Positions 13,604-25,362 of a stretch of 64,000 nucleotides of DNA are shown here, one piece after another. The notes below the pieces were generated by a model. That model was not told the origin of the DNA and searched no databases. It worked only from the letters and a program-made list of their open reading frames with translations. How positions within the stretch are numbered: the first letter of the stretch is position 1; every line of letters starts with the position of its first letter. The DNA is from Hydractinia symbiolongicarpus (lineage: Eukaryota; Cnidaria; Hydrozoa; Anthoathecata; Hydractiniidae). Location: NCBI RefSeq assembly GCF_029227915.1, contig NC_079889.1, positions 11,410,001 through 11,474,000 of the forward strand, given 5' to 3'. A program made the translations under genes and the position numbers.

Positions 13604-16600
13604 TTATGTGTTCTTGACAAATGGATGCTTTAACATTTCTTCGGCAGACGGTCTTATATTCATATCCCTAGTTAAAAATGCACACTATAAATACTGTTAC
13701 TTTAAGTCCCTTTACTGATATATTTTTTAATGTGCTTTTTAACTTATAATACACATTTTTGTGTCAGAAGAACACTAGCCTGGAAAGTATATCGAGAAAA
13801 TGTGAATATAAGCTTAACATGGCCACCAGGCTAAATGTCAACATACTACGTAGATTTCAAACTTTGCAAGTAGTCTTCATATCAGGTATTAAGTCAACAT
13901 ATCTTTAAAAAAATCTGCTGTGAAAGACGTGTTTATTATAAAAACCTGAATAACTGAAACTTTAAGAATATACAAATGGATTTGGTTGCAACAGCAAATC
14001 TTGTAGAGACTTCCTAAGAAGGGAAGTGGCGCGAGAGTAAGGACTCGCTTACACAGCTAAACGAGCAAATGAGTTTACCTTACTAAACAAGCTGCAACAA
14101 ATGATCTTGCTTCTGCTGAGTGATTTGCGTCTAATTCTGGTGGATGGTTTGTGTTCTCTGCGATGGCATACATTGCTGCGTATGGCGGATACTCACTCCT
14201 GCACAGAAAGAAAGGTATTTTTTACATGGAGTATGTATAATATATTGAGACTCTGCTCTCTGCGATGGCGCAAATTGCTGCATATAGCGGACAATCACTC
14301 CTGCACAGAGAGAGAGGTATTTTTCACATGGAGTATAATATATTGAGTCTCTGTTCTTTGCGATGACGCACATCGCTGCTTCCGTTTGTAGCCACTCCTA
14401 CACAGAGACAAATGTGCATTTGACTTCGAGTATATAACGTTCGCGCACAGATCAATAGTAGAAAAAACTTTACGCAGACGAAACCTTTTAAAATGACTTT
14501 TCTTTATAAAGCTTGTGCATCCCTGTTAAATTCTCTATCGCAAAATTAAAACCACGCAAAAAAATCGGCTCGCACTTGATGGCGTATACATGAAGCTACT
14601 TACCATGGTGGTTTCCCAGTAGCCATTTCCATGACTGTGCAGCCGACGCTCCTGTTAAAACAAAGAAATTCAGTTATATGTTTCGACAAGAATTTTGCTT
14701 GTAGATAGCCAGTTTACTTTTTTCTTCTGCCTTTATGATAACTATCTGGATGCTAATTAAGTGTTGCATTAACATTTTGAAATTAGTGTTAGATTTTAAC
14801 TTGATAATACACTAACAAAGTGAGACACACCAATTGCTAATTTCTTATGCAGTTCACCTTTGTTTCATACTTCTGAGAAAGAAAGAGAAAAAAAGAGGAA
14901 GGAAGCTCAAAAAAAATGTAGATTTTGTAAAAAGTACATTAGCGCGTTAGGCTGAATGTTCCTACTTAAATTACGATGACTAAAAAATCAACTACATGAG
15001 AAAGGTTTTCGTTTGTGACATTATATTAGTTTGTTAAGGAAACACGTTTATCGTGGCCGCACTTACCATATATCAGACTTATGATTACACCCAGTACCTT
15101 GTATCACTTCAGGTGCCATCCAATATGGCGTTCCCTTTACTGATTTCAGTAAAACGGTAGATCCAAGACTTAAACTCTAAACAATATTGACAAATTAAAT
15201 TTAAAAATGTGGAAGTGAAAATTCTTGCACACAAAAATGTGTATAGCAGTAGGGTACAAAGGGGAAAATTTTTTTTTAACTTTGAGCTGTGTGAAGGTCA
15301 CAATTTCTTTAGCGCGGCACAATTTTTTGAAACACTTTAGTAACAGAAATATGTTTGAAACATACCAGTTCTTTCGCACATCCAAAATCGATCAGTTTAA
15401 TTGTTCCTTTTACAGTGATTAAAATATTCGCGCCTTTGATATCTCTGAAAATTAAAAAGAAATAAAAAATACATTATTATTGTAACTCAATGAACTTCTT
15501 GATAAAATTAAGGCTCTATTTACAAGGGACAATTTACAATATTATATTTTATTTAAACCAGCAGATGATGCATTGTTTACACTGTATACATCTTACCCAA
15601 AACAAAAGATAAGGAGCTATTTTCAATACAGTCACTGAGGAACAGAAAGCACTGATTAAACTGTACACTTTACTTTACACTAAACCCAATACATAAGATA
15701 AGACACTGTTTACACTTTTACCTATGTATCACTCCTTTTATATGAAGATAGTGAACTCCTGACAGAATTTGATAAGTGAATTTCTGAAACACCACCTCTT
15801 TCAATGATCCAAAACTAAAGAGAAAAGGGCGCAGAAAAAGAAGAGTCAAGAGAGGAGGAGAGTTGCATGTGAAGAGAACTAGATCTAATAGAAATAAGAT
15901 TGTTGGCTAAATCCATTGCATAACTTTGGTTGGGAAAAATTAATAAAAAAAAAAAAATATAAATGAAAGTTCAAACCTTGATATCAAATTAGACAATGAA
16001 CCCCCAGCTATATACTCCATAAAAATATATATAACATTGTCTTCAAGAGCTGTTCCGATGAATCTGAAGAAAGAAATGATTAGCTTGGATTTTAGCCAAA
16101 AATATTTGGAATTTAGAAATTTGTTGATTTCGTAGCAGTTAATTGTGCAAAACATTTCAATATTATTATATATACCTAATAATATTGCGATGACGTAATC
16201 CTTTTAATATGTTGATTTCGTCCTGAAGCTTTTTATAATTCTGAAAAAAAATTAGATTCATATGCTAGTTTTTACATGCTGACAGTTGAAGTAACAAGCT
16301 GTTGAGATAAAGCAAAAGATATACAAGCTGTTGAGGTAAAACGAAAGATATACAAGCGGTTGAGGTAAAGGAAAAGATATACAAGCTGTTGAGGTAAAAC
16401 AAAAGATATACAAGCTGTTGAGGTAAAACGAAAGATATACAAGCCGTTGAGGTAAAGCAAAAGATATACAAGCCTTTGAGGTGAAACGAAAGATATACAA
16501 GCTGTTGAGGTAAAGCAAAAGATATACAAGCTGTTGTGGTAAAGCAAAAGATATACAAGCTGTTGTGGTAAAGCAAAAGATATACAAGCTGTTGTGGTAA

Positions 16601-18379
16601 AGCAAAAGATATACAAGCTGTTGAGGTAAAACGAAAGATATACAAGCCGTTGAGGTAAAGCAAAAGATATACAAGCCTTTGAGGTGAAACGATATAGAAA
16701 CAAGCACATACTCTTGCCATATTTTTAGAGTTTCCGATTTCGACTTCTTTTACAGCAATAAGTTGTGCATTATCTGTTAACCCCTGATATACAACACCGA
16801 AAGCTCCTCGATCAATCATTTTCCCTTTCTGCCACTCAATAACCTCGTTTTCATTGTTATCTGTATATGAAGATGAACTACTGTACAAGCTTCTGCTTGA
16901 AATATTACCCAAAACACTTCGTACATATGGTCTGTCGGTTATTGTTGACACAGAATAATTAGAATCACATGGGGAGTCTGATCGAAATGTAGACTCGTTA
17001 TTTACAATACCAGGTGCAAACATCAGTTTGGACATCTCTTGAAAAGTTGAATTGTTTGACATTGATGTAACTTCCTCTTTTTTGATACTTCGATGCATTT
17101 TAGATGAAAATGACATGGAGCCGTTTTGACTCTTTTCTTCAGATATTCGAGATAAAAAGTTATTATATTGAAACAATTTCTTATTCGGCGAGTGACTAGG
17201 TAGTTCTTCCACAACACATTCTATGGAAAGTGTTTTCTCCATACTCTCTATCAACATATTTGGGGCATCAGTTTCACCTCTTGCAAGTACATTCACTACA
17301 TTTTCAATGTTTAATTTATTTTCTGGTTTTTCATTTTTTTCAAATCGATCAATGAAATCACTGTTATTAGTTTCTCCTAAACAAACAACATCTTGCATGA
17401 GAAAGTTGTTAGATTTTACTGCAATAGCGTTCTCACTGGCATCAACTTTCAATTCTTCAATCTGCTGAAATTTGTGATTAACACTTTGTTCAGGATGTTC
17501 GGTTGATACACTGATCTTCTGTTTACATGTCTTGGTTTTAGGTTTCTTCTTACATTTGGTGGATTTGTTGTTCAATTGATTTTCTTTCAATTTTTTCTTG
17601 CAGGTATTTTTTGTTTTCACAGATCCAGCTTTTTTCATATTTATACCAGAAGATGATTTCATCGCTTTCGCGCTTGATACTCTCGATATTGGTGGCAACA
17701 CAGAGGAAGAATAACTCGATTTTCGTTTTTCGTTGTTGGAAAACATCTCCTCAATCTTAACATGACATTCAGGATTTTCATATGGACCAATAATGGTTGA
17801 ATCAAGTGATGTGCAATCTGTTGCCCACTTTGGTAATTTTGGTAAAGTATTGTTCTTACTGAAAAGATGTGAATCTTTTGTATCTTGAAAATAGTTTAAC
17901 TGTTCAGATTCAATGCTTAACGTTTTATTATCATTACAAGAAGGATGCAGGTGACATGGGATATCAGTTTCTTTTATTGATAACTGAGTGGAAGGTAAGA
18001 CAGCAGTTAAAAGTTTATTGTCAGAATTATTATTTTTTTTCTTGTCATGCTTTAGGTGATGATTGATTCTATTTAAAAAATTTACATCTGAATTTTTTTC
18101 TTTTTCTTTTAAGCTAACATTAAGTGGGGTTTTTACTTTTGAGAAATCTTCTTTTGTGAAAGTTCTATTGAGTATGTCAGGTTCTTCACTGATACCTGAA
18201 GTTTTCTTTTTCGTTTTTGGCTTGTCATCAAATAATGGAATAAAAAGCACTGTTCCGCTGCTTTGTCTTTCAATACTGATTTTCTTTTCTTTTGTAATTT
18301 CTTCTTGGATAACTGAATCAAGATCAACAAAGAATGCTGATCCTTTAGTGGTTGTAACAACATTTATGTTTTTTGTCAT
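13604..18379 (-). CDS. MAP3K19/YSK4-like STE11-family kinase
   Basis: Nine coding exons, in transcript order: 18379-16712, 16240-16176, 16063-15977, 15814-15722, 15444-15366, 15176-15067, 14651-14604, 14198-14079, 13667-13604. Phases all match, giving 777 residues. Residues 1-510 are low-complexity, Ser/Lys-rich, with a basic cluster at about 240-300. The C-terminal kinase domain (about 511-775) has the ATP lysine in IAVKEVEI (about 544), KLQDEINIL helix [10 protein letters not shown] catalytic loop, [10 protein letters not shown] (DFG), [30 protein letters not shown] and a closing [12 protein letters not shown]. The [15 protein letters not shown] and LIDFGCAK wording fits YSK4/MAP3K19 best. 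The Gly loop reads IDRGAFG, lacking the first glycine. MAP3Ks of this type phosphorylate MAP2Ks of the JNK/p38 pathways. The C-terminal kinase position matches human MAP3K19, but the N-terminal part is shorter. Confidence 0.9.
14199..14400 (-). repeat. Tandem partial copies of MAP3K exon 8 and its splice acceptor
   Basis: The stretch just upstream (in gene direction) of exon 8 holds two more diverged copies of a roughly 90-bp unit. Each copy carries a pyrimidine tract, CTGTGCAG or similar acceptor, then GAGTG and a version of the exon start encoding YAAM-AIA. Copies begin near 14290 and 14385. Only the innermost copy (14198 downward) stays open and continues into the full 120-bp exon; the other two diverge from exon 8 after about 55 bp. 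They look like partial exon duplications or decoy acceptors. Confidence 0.75.
16296..16702 (-). repeat. 29-bp minisatellite in MAP3K intron 1
   Basis: About 14 head-to-tail copies of a 29-bp unit (plus strand AAGCTGTTGAGGTAAAGC, then AAAAGATATAC) fill most of the 471-bp intron between coding exons 1 and 2. Variant order shows a three-unit block (ACGAAA, CCGTTG, CCTTTGAGGTGA types) present twice, implying block duplication. Because 29 is not a multiple of 3, all three minus-strand frames run through it, and none contains a stop. Confidence 0.95.
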
Positions 18380-19140
18380 TTTTTCTCAGTGTTTGGTGTC
18401 TACAATGAACAAATGTAAGGTTATCTGTAAATTACATAAAAACCAATATAGATTGACTAAAACAGAAGGACAAATTTGGGAAAGAAAACTTGTATCTATA
18501 AAATAGATGTAAGCTTTAGAGGCTAAATACAGACACTGTTTACCATACTATAAATATACACAATGTTTAATGGCTATAAATAAATGTGTTTGCTTTTCTC
18601 TTGACATAAAAATCAAGCAAAAACTACACAAACATGCAGAAAACTATTTGGTCAAGTTCCCAGAAACGTTCTCTGAAACGTAATGTCAAAATTAGGAGTG
18701 CACAAATGATTAACCAATCTTGTGCTTGGTGCAAAGTCCATTGTAAATATCAAACTTCTTTTATTGGCAAATTCTTCTATTGGCAATTACAGCTAAGATA
18801 ATTTAATTTCAGTGTCTTTGGATCTAAGCAATTCCTCCCAGTGGGTAACGTAAATTGGAATTTATGAAAATTGATAATCTCGATTACGTAGAATTTATGG
18901 GATTTCATACGACAACATTTGTGTCCCTTTTCCTCTTTGAATCATTGCTAACACATTCAAAAAACACTTAATGCTTCTGAAATAGTTTTCCTTTCCATTC
19001 GTATTTACTATCCTGTATCGACTAGACCCACCAGAAGCACACGCCCCCTAACAACAATTTTCAATTGGTTTTTCTGTATCGCCTTTTTTACTGCCTGACA
19101 GTACACTTTTTTTATAAGAATAATTCTATCTTTTTTTTCG
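18380..19140. other. MAP3K upstream region
   Basis: About 760 bp between the MAP3K start codon and the LINE relic. It should contain the kinase promoter and any 5' UTR exon. I see no clear TATA, CCAAT cluster or other gene. Confidence 0.4.
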
Positions 19141-20990
19141 TCATCATATAGCCAAGGGAAAGTATAGGCCCCGTCGTAAAGTCTGGAAGCTGAAGGAAGA
19201 GATTGTAGCAAGACAATTTATAGTGCAAAAGTTCAGCAGTTAGCCCACAATGGTCAGTGTGATAGTGACAATGCTGAAAGTACTTGGACTACTTTGAAAA
19301 ATTGCCTTCTAGAAGCTTCTGATGATACCTGTGTGTGGACGAATGAAAAAGACTAATCAAGATGTTGTAGGCGAGAAGTGTATATGTAATGATGAAGGTG
19401 TTTTTGCTAGCACAGAGGAGGAGAAAAGGGTAGCTTGAAAGAATTATTATCAGAGGTTGCCTAACACTGAGTTTGATTAGGATGAGGATAATTTGTCTGA
19501 TGATGATGTTGTGGAAGGGCCAGCCATGCAGATCAAGACAGAATGGGTAGTGAAAGCTATTAGGAAATTGAAAGCTGCAGGAGTATCAGGTATTGTTGCA
19601 GAGATGGTAAAAGCATCTGGATATATTGGACCTTATTACAAGTCTTGCTAATCCGATTATAAAGGATGGTGCTGTTCCGAGTGAGTGGCAGTCGAGTGTA
19701 ATAGTGAATTGTTTCAAGGGCAAGGGTGATGCATTAGAAAGAGGTAACTATAGAGGTTTGAAGTTGGTTGATCAAGTAATGAAAGTTATTGAAAGAGTGA
19801 TTAATAAGTTATTTAGAGAAAGAATTATATAGATATAGATAAGATGCAATTTGGTTTTGTTCCAGGGTGTGGCACTACAGATGCAATATTTTTACTCAGA
19901 CAGCTTCAGGAAAGTATTTAGGAAAGAGAAATAATCTATTTTGCCTTTGTAGATTTAGAGAAAGCTTTTGATAGAGTGCCACGTAAAGTTATTAGGTGAC
20001 CTATGAGAAAATTAGGTGTGAATGAGTGGCTAGTTACAATGGTACAGTCTATGTACAGCAATGCTAGAAGTCGTGTCAGGACTAACGATTCACTTAGTGA
20101 TGAATTTAGTGTAAATGTTGGTGTACATCAGGGCTCTGTTCTTAGTCCTTTGTTGTTTGTTCTAGTCTTAAAAGCGCTGTCGATGGAGTTCAGATCAGGT
20201 TGTCCATGGGTGTTATTGTATGCAGATGATTTGAGTCGATGGAAGAATTAGTTGAAAAGTTTGAGAAGTGGAAGAAAGGACCAGAAGAGAAAGGGCTAAG
20301 GGTGAACACAGGAAAGCCTAAAGTCATGATTAGTAGCATTAAAGCCAAGTGTGACCTTGTAGCTGGAAAGTGGCCTTGTGGAGTGTGCAGGAAAGGGTTG
20401 GTAGTAACTCAATTTTCTGTCAGACTTGCAAGCATTGGGTACATACAAAGTGCAGTAGTATTGGTGGAACGTCAAGAGCTGACATCCTGTTTGTATGCAA
20501 GACTAGCAGAGTCTTGTCAATTGAGTTAAAAGGTAGGTTGTATGAGGCCTGCGTAAGAAGTGTTATGTTGTACGGTAGTGAGATATGGACAGTGAAGCAG
20601 GAAGATCTTGACCATTTAGAAAGGAATGATATGAGAATGGTTAAGTGGATGTGTAACACCAGTCTGAGAGACAGAAAGAGTTCAGATGAGCTAAGAAGCA
20701 GGCTAAGTACCCGTAGAATTAAAGATGTTATCCAGATACGAAGATTTAATTAGCTGGGGCACTTGGAAAGAATGGAGGGGGATAATTGGTTAAGAAAGTG
20801 TAGAGACTTCAGAGTTCCTGAGGCAAAGCACAGAGGTATACCGAGAAAGACTTGGCAGGAGGTTATAAGGACAGACTTGATACAGAGGAAGTTGAGTTTA
20901 GATCTAACAAAGTCTAGATCAGATTGGAAGAGGGTCATTAATGTACCCCGTCCAGCCCATGCTAGCATGGAAAACGGACGTTAAGCCAAG
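19140..20990 (+). mobile_element. Degenerate LINE ORF2 with zinc-binding insert
   Basis: A reverse-transcriptase region broken by several stops and frameshifts. Recognisable blocks: VWKLKEEI (about 19175), KGKGDALERGNYRGLKL (about 19718), FAFVDLEKAFDRVPRKV (about 19940), VHQGSVLSPLLF (about 20125), LYADDL (20216, catalytic), then KWKKGPEEKGLRVNTGKPKVM. A Cys/His cluster follows at about 20377-20460 (CGVCRKG, then FCQTCKHWVHTKC), like a small PHD-type zinc finger. The C-terminal part has LYGSEIWTVKQEDLDHLER and PRKTWQEVI. The frame ends near 20984, and an AT dinucleotide run follows at about 21063. 5' truncated; no endonuclease is visible. Confidence 0.85.
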
Positions 20991-23850
20991 AATGATGGTT
21001 CCAATTATCCATCTCATCCCTCAAATGTTTGCAGAATGAACTGTTGCGATTTTGAGAAAATTGTTTATATATATATATATACTTCGAATTTTGGGTTTGA
21101 TGATATGGTTGTAAAGATGCTAACCTTTGACCCACCCCATTCAATAGTTAGTAACAAGGCTTTTCCAGGAAGATCTTGGCATGTGTGTAGTAAAAATCAA
21201 ATATGAAGTATTTATGCGTGCTTATTAAGTGTGCAACATTGGTGAACTTCTTATAAAATTTAGTATTTTGCATGTGCTATCAATACAACAGCACACCTCA
21301 ATCAATTTGCTTGTGCGTTGCAACTGAATTATAAACAGAATTTTAGAAGAATCAATAGAAAACCCAAAAACTTCAAACAAACCAATGCTCATGAGTTACC
21401 TTGTGAACCTTTGTGTATAAGATTTTCGTATATACACACATTTTTTATCTGCCTCACACAAATACTACTACACAGAGAGCAGAACTCAAACAACATTGTA
21501 GAAACGGTCAAGCATTGAGTTGAGTTAGTGAAGAAGCACAGATGACAAACCCTAATATATCTCAGGTAACTGAAGTATATAAGTAACTTAACAGATGGTA
21601 AACCATGTATTAAGCATAATATCAATGAGAAGAATGTTTATGCTCTATCCAATAGACAATGACAAAAATCTTGTTTATATTTCAACGATTATTTTCATAA
21701 CCATTAATAATTTTAAAGAAATTACATACCATATCTTTGCAAGAGGAGAAATTAAATGGGGTCATTTAAATTCTTTTAAAAACATGATCCTAGTACTTTA
21801 TACTTTACCAAGTTAATAAAGCCTTTTCTTTTGGGATATCAATATTCAGTTCTTCTTATACGAAAACTTGATGAAAATTTCTCAGAGCAAACCCAAAATG
21901 TTAGTAAAAAAATTATTCCAACAACGATGACATCGGCAAGGAACATAAGAAGTATATAACCAAACCTACTAAGTGTGGTCATTATTATAAACAAAAAACA
22001 ATTTTTTAAAATTCTTTGGCCTAGCTTGGGTGGGGTGAAAAGCTTCAAGTCATGACTTAAGTAAGGTATCTGCATAATCAAATAGCTAAAATAAAACGCT
22101 TAGGATTCGAAAGTTGACTGGCTGGATTGGTAGTCTCATATGTCGTGCTAGCACCCGAGCCGCGGCCATATTTGTTTATTATGTTCCCTTGGAAGGAATT
22201 ACAGCATACGGGAAAAGTGGGACCTGGATCCAAGGACACTAGAGGGTGAGACCCGGGACCCAGGACACGCATGGCAGGTGTTCGAAAAAAGTTAAAATGT
22301 TGTTGCTTTGAAACAAATTTCATTTTTTTGATAACGTATAAATTAACCCTTGTGCTCAGGGTTTTTTGCCTTCTTGATATGAGAGATTACGACCGTCATC
22401 TCTCACATAAAAAAGGAAAAAAACCTAAGTACAAAGAGTGGTTTAAATAAAACATAGACATTTGAATGCCACTAACACAAGGTAAAAAAGGAACATCTAC
22501 CGGTTGTATTACCATAGTCGACGGAAACATTGAAAACACAAAAATAAATAAGGAACTTTTTATCATGTTTAAATCCTTATAACTTTTAAAAGGAATTTGT
22601 TATTTTTCGCAACAAATTCATTTTGTAGAGTAAACGTTTTAGTATGAGTGTGCTTATCTTATTCTCTGTGATATTATATTTTTTTAAGTTATTATATTGG
22701 GTTGCCTTTTTATCCAAAGAATTCATTCTGTCAGGACAAACAAGCATGGTTGAAATGACAATAAACGTCCTTAGATTTGTTTGAAAAAGTTTTTTCTTTG
22801 TTTTAGGATCTTGACCCTCCTGTTTTGGAAACAACAATCAAACTTTGCACATAAGTAGATAAAATACCAGTGGCAAATTTCCCTGTACTACACAACTTCG
22901 TTACATAGCAACGACTTAAGGCAAAGAGATAAATTTCCGTTGTCATGGCAACGTTGATCGGAGGCATACTCCCTAACTTAAAGGCAAAATAAATAGACAG
23001 CGAATAAAATCGTCTCACTTAGAAAAATGTTTCTTTTTGACTGCTTTGTAAATAATAATTTGCAGTCTGTTTTTCGTCTCCGTCTTTTCGACACATAAAA
23101 ACTGCGAGTGTAGCCTGAAACAGGTGTTAGATCACATGCAAACCACACAAACGTGGATGTGCGATATGTGAATATTGAAGATAAAAAATAAATTGTTACT
23201 GTTCGAAAAATAATACATCTTATTTATGACGTCATTATAAACAATTGTTTTGAACTATCAAATAATTTTACAAGTTAATTTTAGTTATACTGTAAGTTTC
23301 AATGTACATCGGCGATAAATTTTGTCACATGGCATGAGTTCATGCATTGCATGTCTCACAAGGTGAACCTGAACACGGTTTGAACAACCAAACTATTATC
23401 TGCATAATTACAATCCAAAATTTCTTACTGCTTGAATTTTTTTACAAAAGTACTAACCTTTTATGCCTATTTTTATTAAGCAGAGCGGTTTGACTGATAA
23501 TTTACATGTCGACAATTAACTGTTCACCGAGTTTGGATATTTGCTCTTTATTTGGTATGTGTAAACGAAAACCAATTTCAACGAAGTGATCAAACAGTGT
23601 ACAAACGGCTACATACGTGTACAAACAAGTACACGTGTATCGCGCTAACAGTCATTAATAATATCGACCTTACAAAACAAGGACGGAAATATTTTTTTTT
23701 CGTCGCTTTTAAAAAAGTTGTCGTTCTCCGTCAGACTCAAGGAAAAACCATCTTAATCTTTTATATGACTAGCTTTCATAAAAAGTTGACGACATCGATA
23801 GTTCCCGTTCTTGTTTCGCAAAATCTCTAGATGCTTATTTTCTTTTTAGT
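20990..23850. other. Intergenic, with one hairpin element
   Basis: No supportable gene. Small open frames at 21.3, 21.8, 22.1, 22.6 and 23.55 kb have no domain, splice or codon evidence. A palindromic element lies at 22343-22438. The last part must hold the promoter of the claudin-like gene at 23.86 kb. Confidence 0.5.
22343..22438. repeat. Hairpin (MITE-like) palindrome
   Basis: Two imperfect inverted arms of about 38-40 bp, starting TTGTGCTCAGGGTTTTTT on the left and, reversed, CTTTGTACTTAGGTTTTTTT on the right, meet at a short centre around 22390. Both arms finish in GTGAGAGAT-like sequence at the hairpin tip. Structure and size suggest a foldback MITE; the family is unknown. Confidence 0.6.
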
Positions 23851-23859
23851 GTGTAAAAT

Positions 23860-24832
23860 ATGCTAAATGACAAAACTTGTTCTTGTGTAACCTGGACTTT
23901 AATATTACTCGGCTCCGGCTGTATTGTTGCCGGTTATATGACAAGGTACTGGGAAGATCTGGACAATTTTCACTTTGGATTATGGGAACGGTGTATTCAA
24001 CAAGTATGCGAAAAGTTAAAACCATCGTACAGTGAAAAGTTTACCTCTTCCTACCTGACATTTATATTTGTCACTGTCCTATCTTTGGATGTAAATCTAA
24101 CCTCTGCGTTAATAAATTTTTGTTTAGGCGACCAACTTGATGTTATTCGGGCATTGTTCGCACTAGCTGCATGAGTTTCATATTCTTGACAACTTTGCTA
24201 AGGATTGTGGGATTGTATATGAAAAAAAAAATTCTCAAAAACTATCATAGTGATGCAAATATTGACACGTGAGTGCTAGTCTACAGAATTGTTATTTTTA
24301 TAGTAGCATCCACTATATTGAAATACCGTTCAAGTTGACATTTCTGTGCTAAATTGAGTTCGCCATCAGCAAATTATTATCAAAAAACGCAGAACCTTAT
24401 GAAGCAAATAGGCATGGGGACAAGGTTGCTGTGAAATGTCAAATACTATTTTCAAAATCTAATATTCTGCTGATTTTACAAAACGAAAACAAAATTGCAC
24501 AAACAATTTACTTTTTAGTGAGTATGAATAGAAACTACGTGCCCATGACTCTTTCTCTCTCTCTCTTTTGATATCAGGTGGAGATGGTGTCATGTCTCGT
24601 GTTGAAGTAAATTCATCTCCAATCATCAACTTGTTTTGAAGTATAACTCCTTCCAGTCCTCAATCAAAATTTTTTTTTTAGTTTTTTGTACGTTAACAGC
24701 TATGGCTTTGTTACACATTACATGAAACAATCAATATACGAATGGAAATGGAGCTACGTACTGACGTGGTTAGGGTGTAGTTTGTTTAGCATCGGTTTTG
24801 CTATGACAATAGTTGTTCAATGTATGACGTAG
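23860..24832 (+). pseudogene. Claudin/PMP22-like tetraspan gene, broken or incomplete
   Basis: Exon 23860-24031 encodes a first membrane segment (WTLILLGSGCIVAGYM) followed by the claudin-family signature: W, then FGLWERCIQQVCEKL (GLW-C-C). A 96-bp intron (GTGAAA...TTTAG) leads to exon 24128-24268, with LDVIRALFAL matching the start of the second membrane segment. After ALAA the frame meets a TGA; one base out of frame the sequence continues MSFIFLTTLLRIVGLYMKKK to a good GTGAGT donor. An exon at 24700-24832 fits this shifted phase and supplies the last segment (WSYVLTWLGCSLFSIGFAM). A third membrane segment was not found. Either a real frameshift, a sequencing error or a missed exon. An acceptor at 23849 suggests a spliced 5' UTR. 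Such proteins act in cell-cell junctions or membranes. Confidence 0.6.
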
Positions 24833-25362
24833 AAACAGAACAGGTGGAGAAGTTAAGTAAACAATAAAAACTGAAGATTGTTAGATGGAAACTGAATAAC
24901 AGAGGAAAATTTTTTCTAATTTTAATTTTTTATTTACTTATTTATTGTTCTCGTAATTGATTTCAATATCAGACAGCTACAAAGAGAGATTTGTTTTGAA
25001 AAGCTTCCATTATTTTATGATTTTTTACAGTCACGTGTATATGAAGCTGTAGTGAAGTCTGTAAAATATGTGTCTAGTTTGATGTAATTAATAAACGATC
25101 TTTACTGATGTTAAACCTGCTGGCGATGGCGTACATTTCCCTAAGGTATAGTTGCCAATCAAGTTCGAGAAACGCAGTGGGATATATTAGAGATGAAACT
25201 CAATGCAAAAATTATTTAGCAAATTGCCGATAATCATAAAAGCACAAAAGAATCGCTCTTTTCATAAGTTTTGTTAATCAGAGCAACGACAATAGATTTA
25301 AAGAAGTTATTTTAATAGAGCTCAAGCCAGTGAGTAAACTTCACAAAAAATAATCAACCAAC

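Noticed and set aside
16258-16709. Long minus-strand open frames of repeating [14 protein letters not shown] type
   Set aside because: They are the 29-bp minisatellite read in three frames, inside a spliced intron. Not independent genes.
18063-18506. 147-codon plus-strand frame
   Set aside because: Antisense of MAP3K exon 1. Phe/Ser-rich composition mirrors Lys/Glu codons of the real gene.
23552-23830. 92-codon frame upstream of the claudin-like gene
   Set aside because: No domain. Its end overlaps the likely 5' UTR acceptor region, and composition is like the surrounding intergenic DNA.
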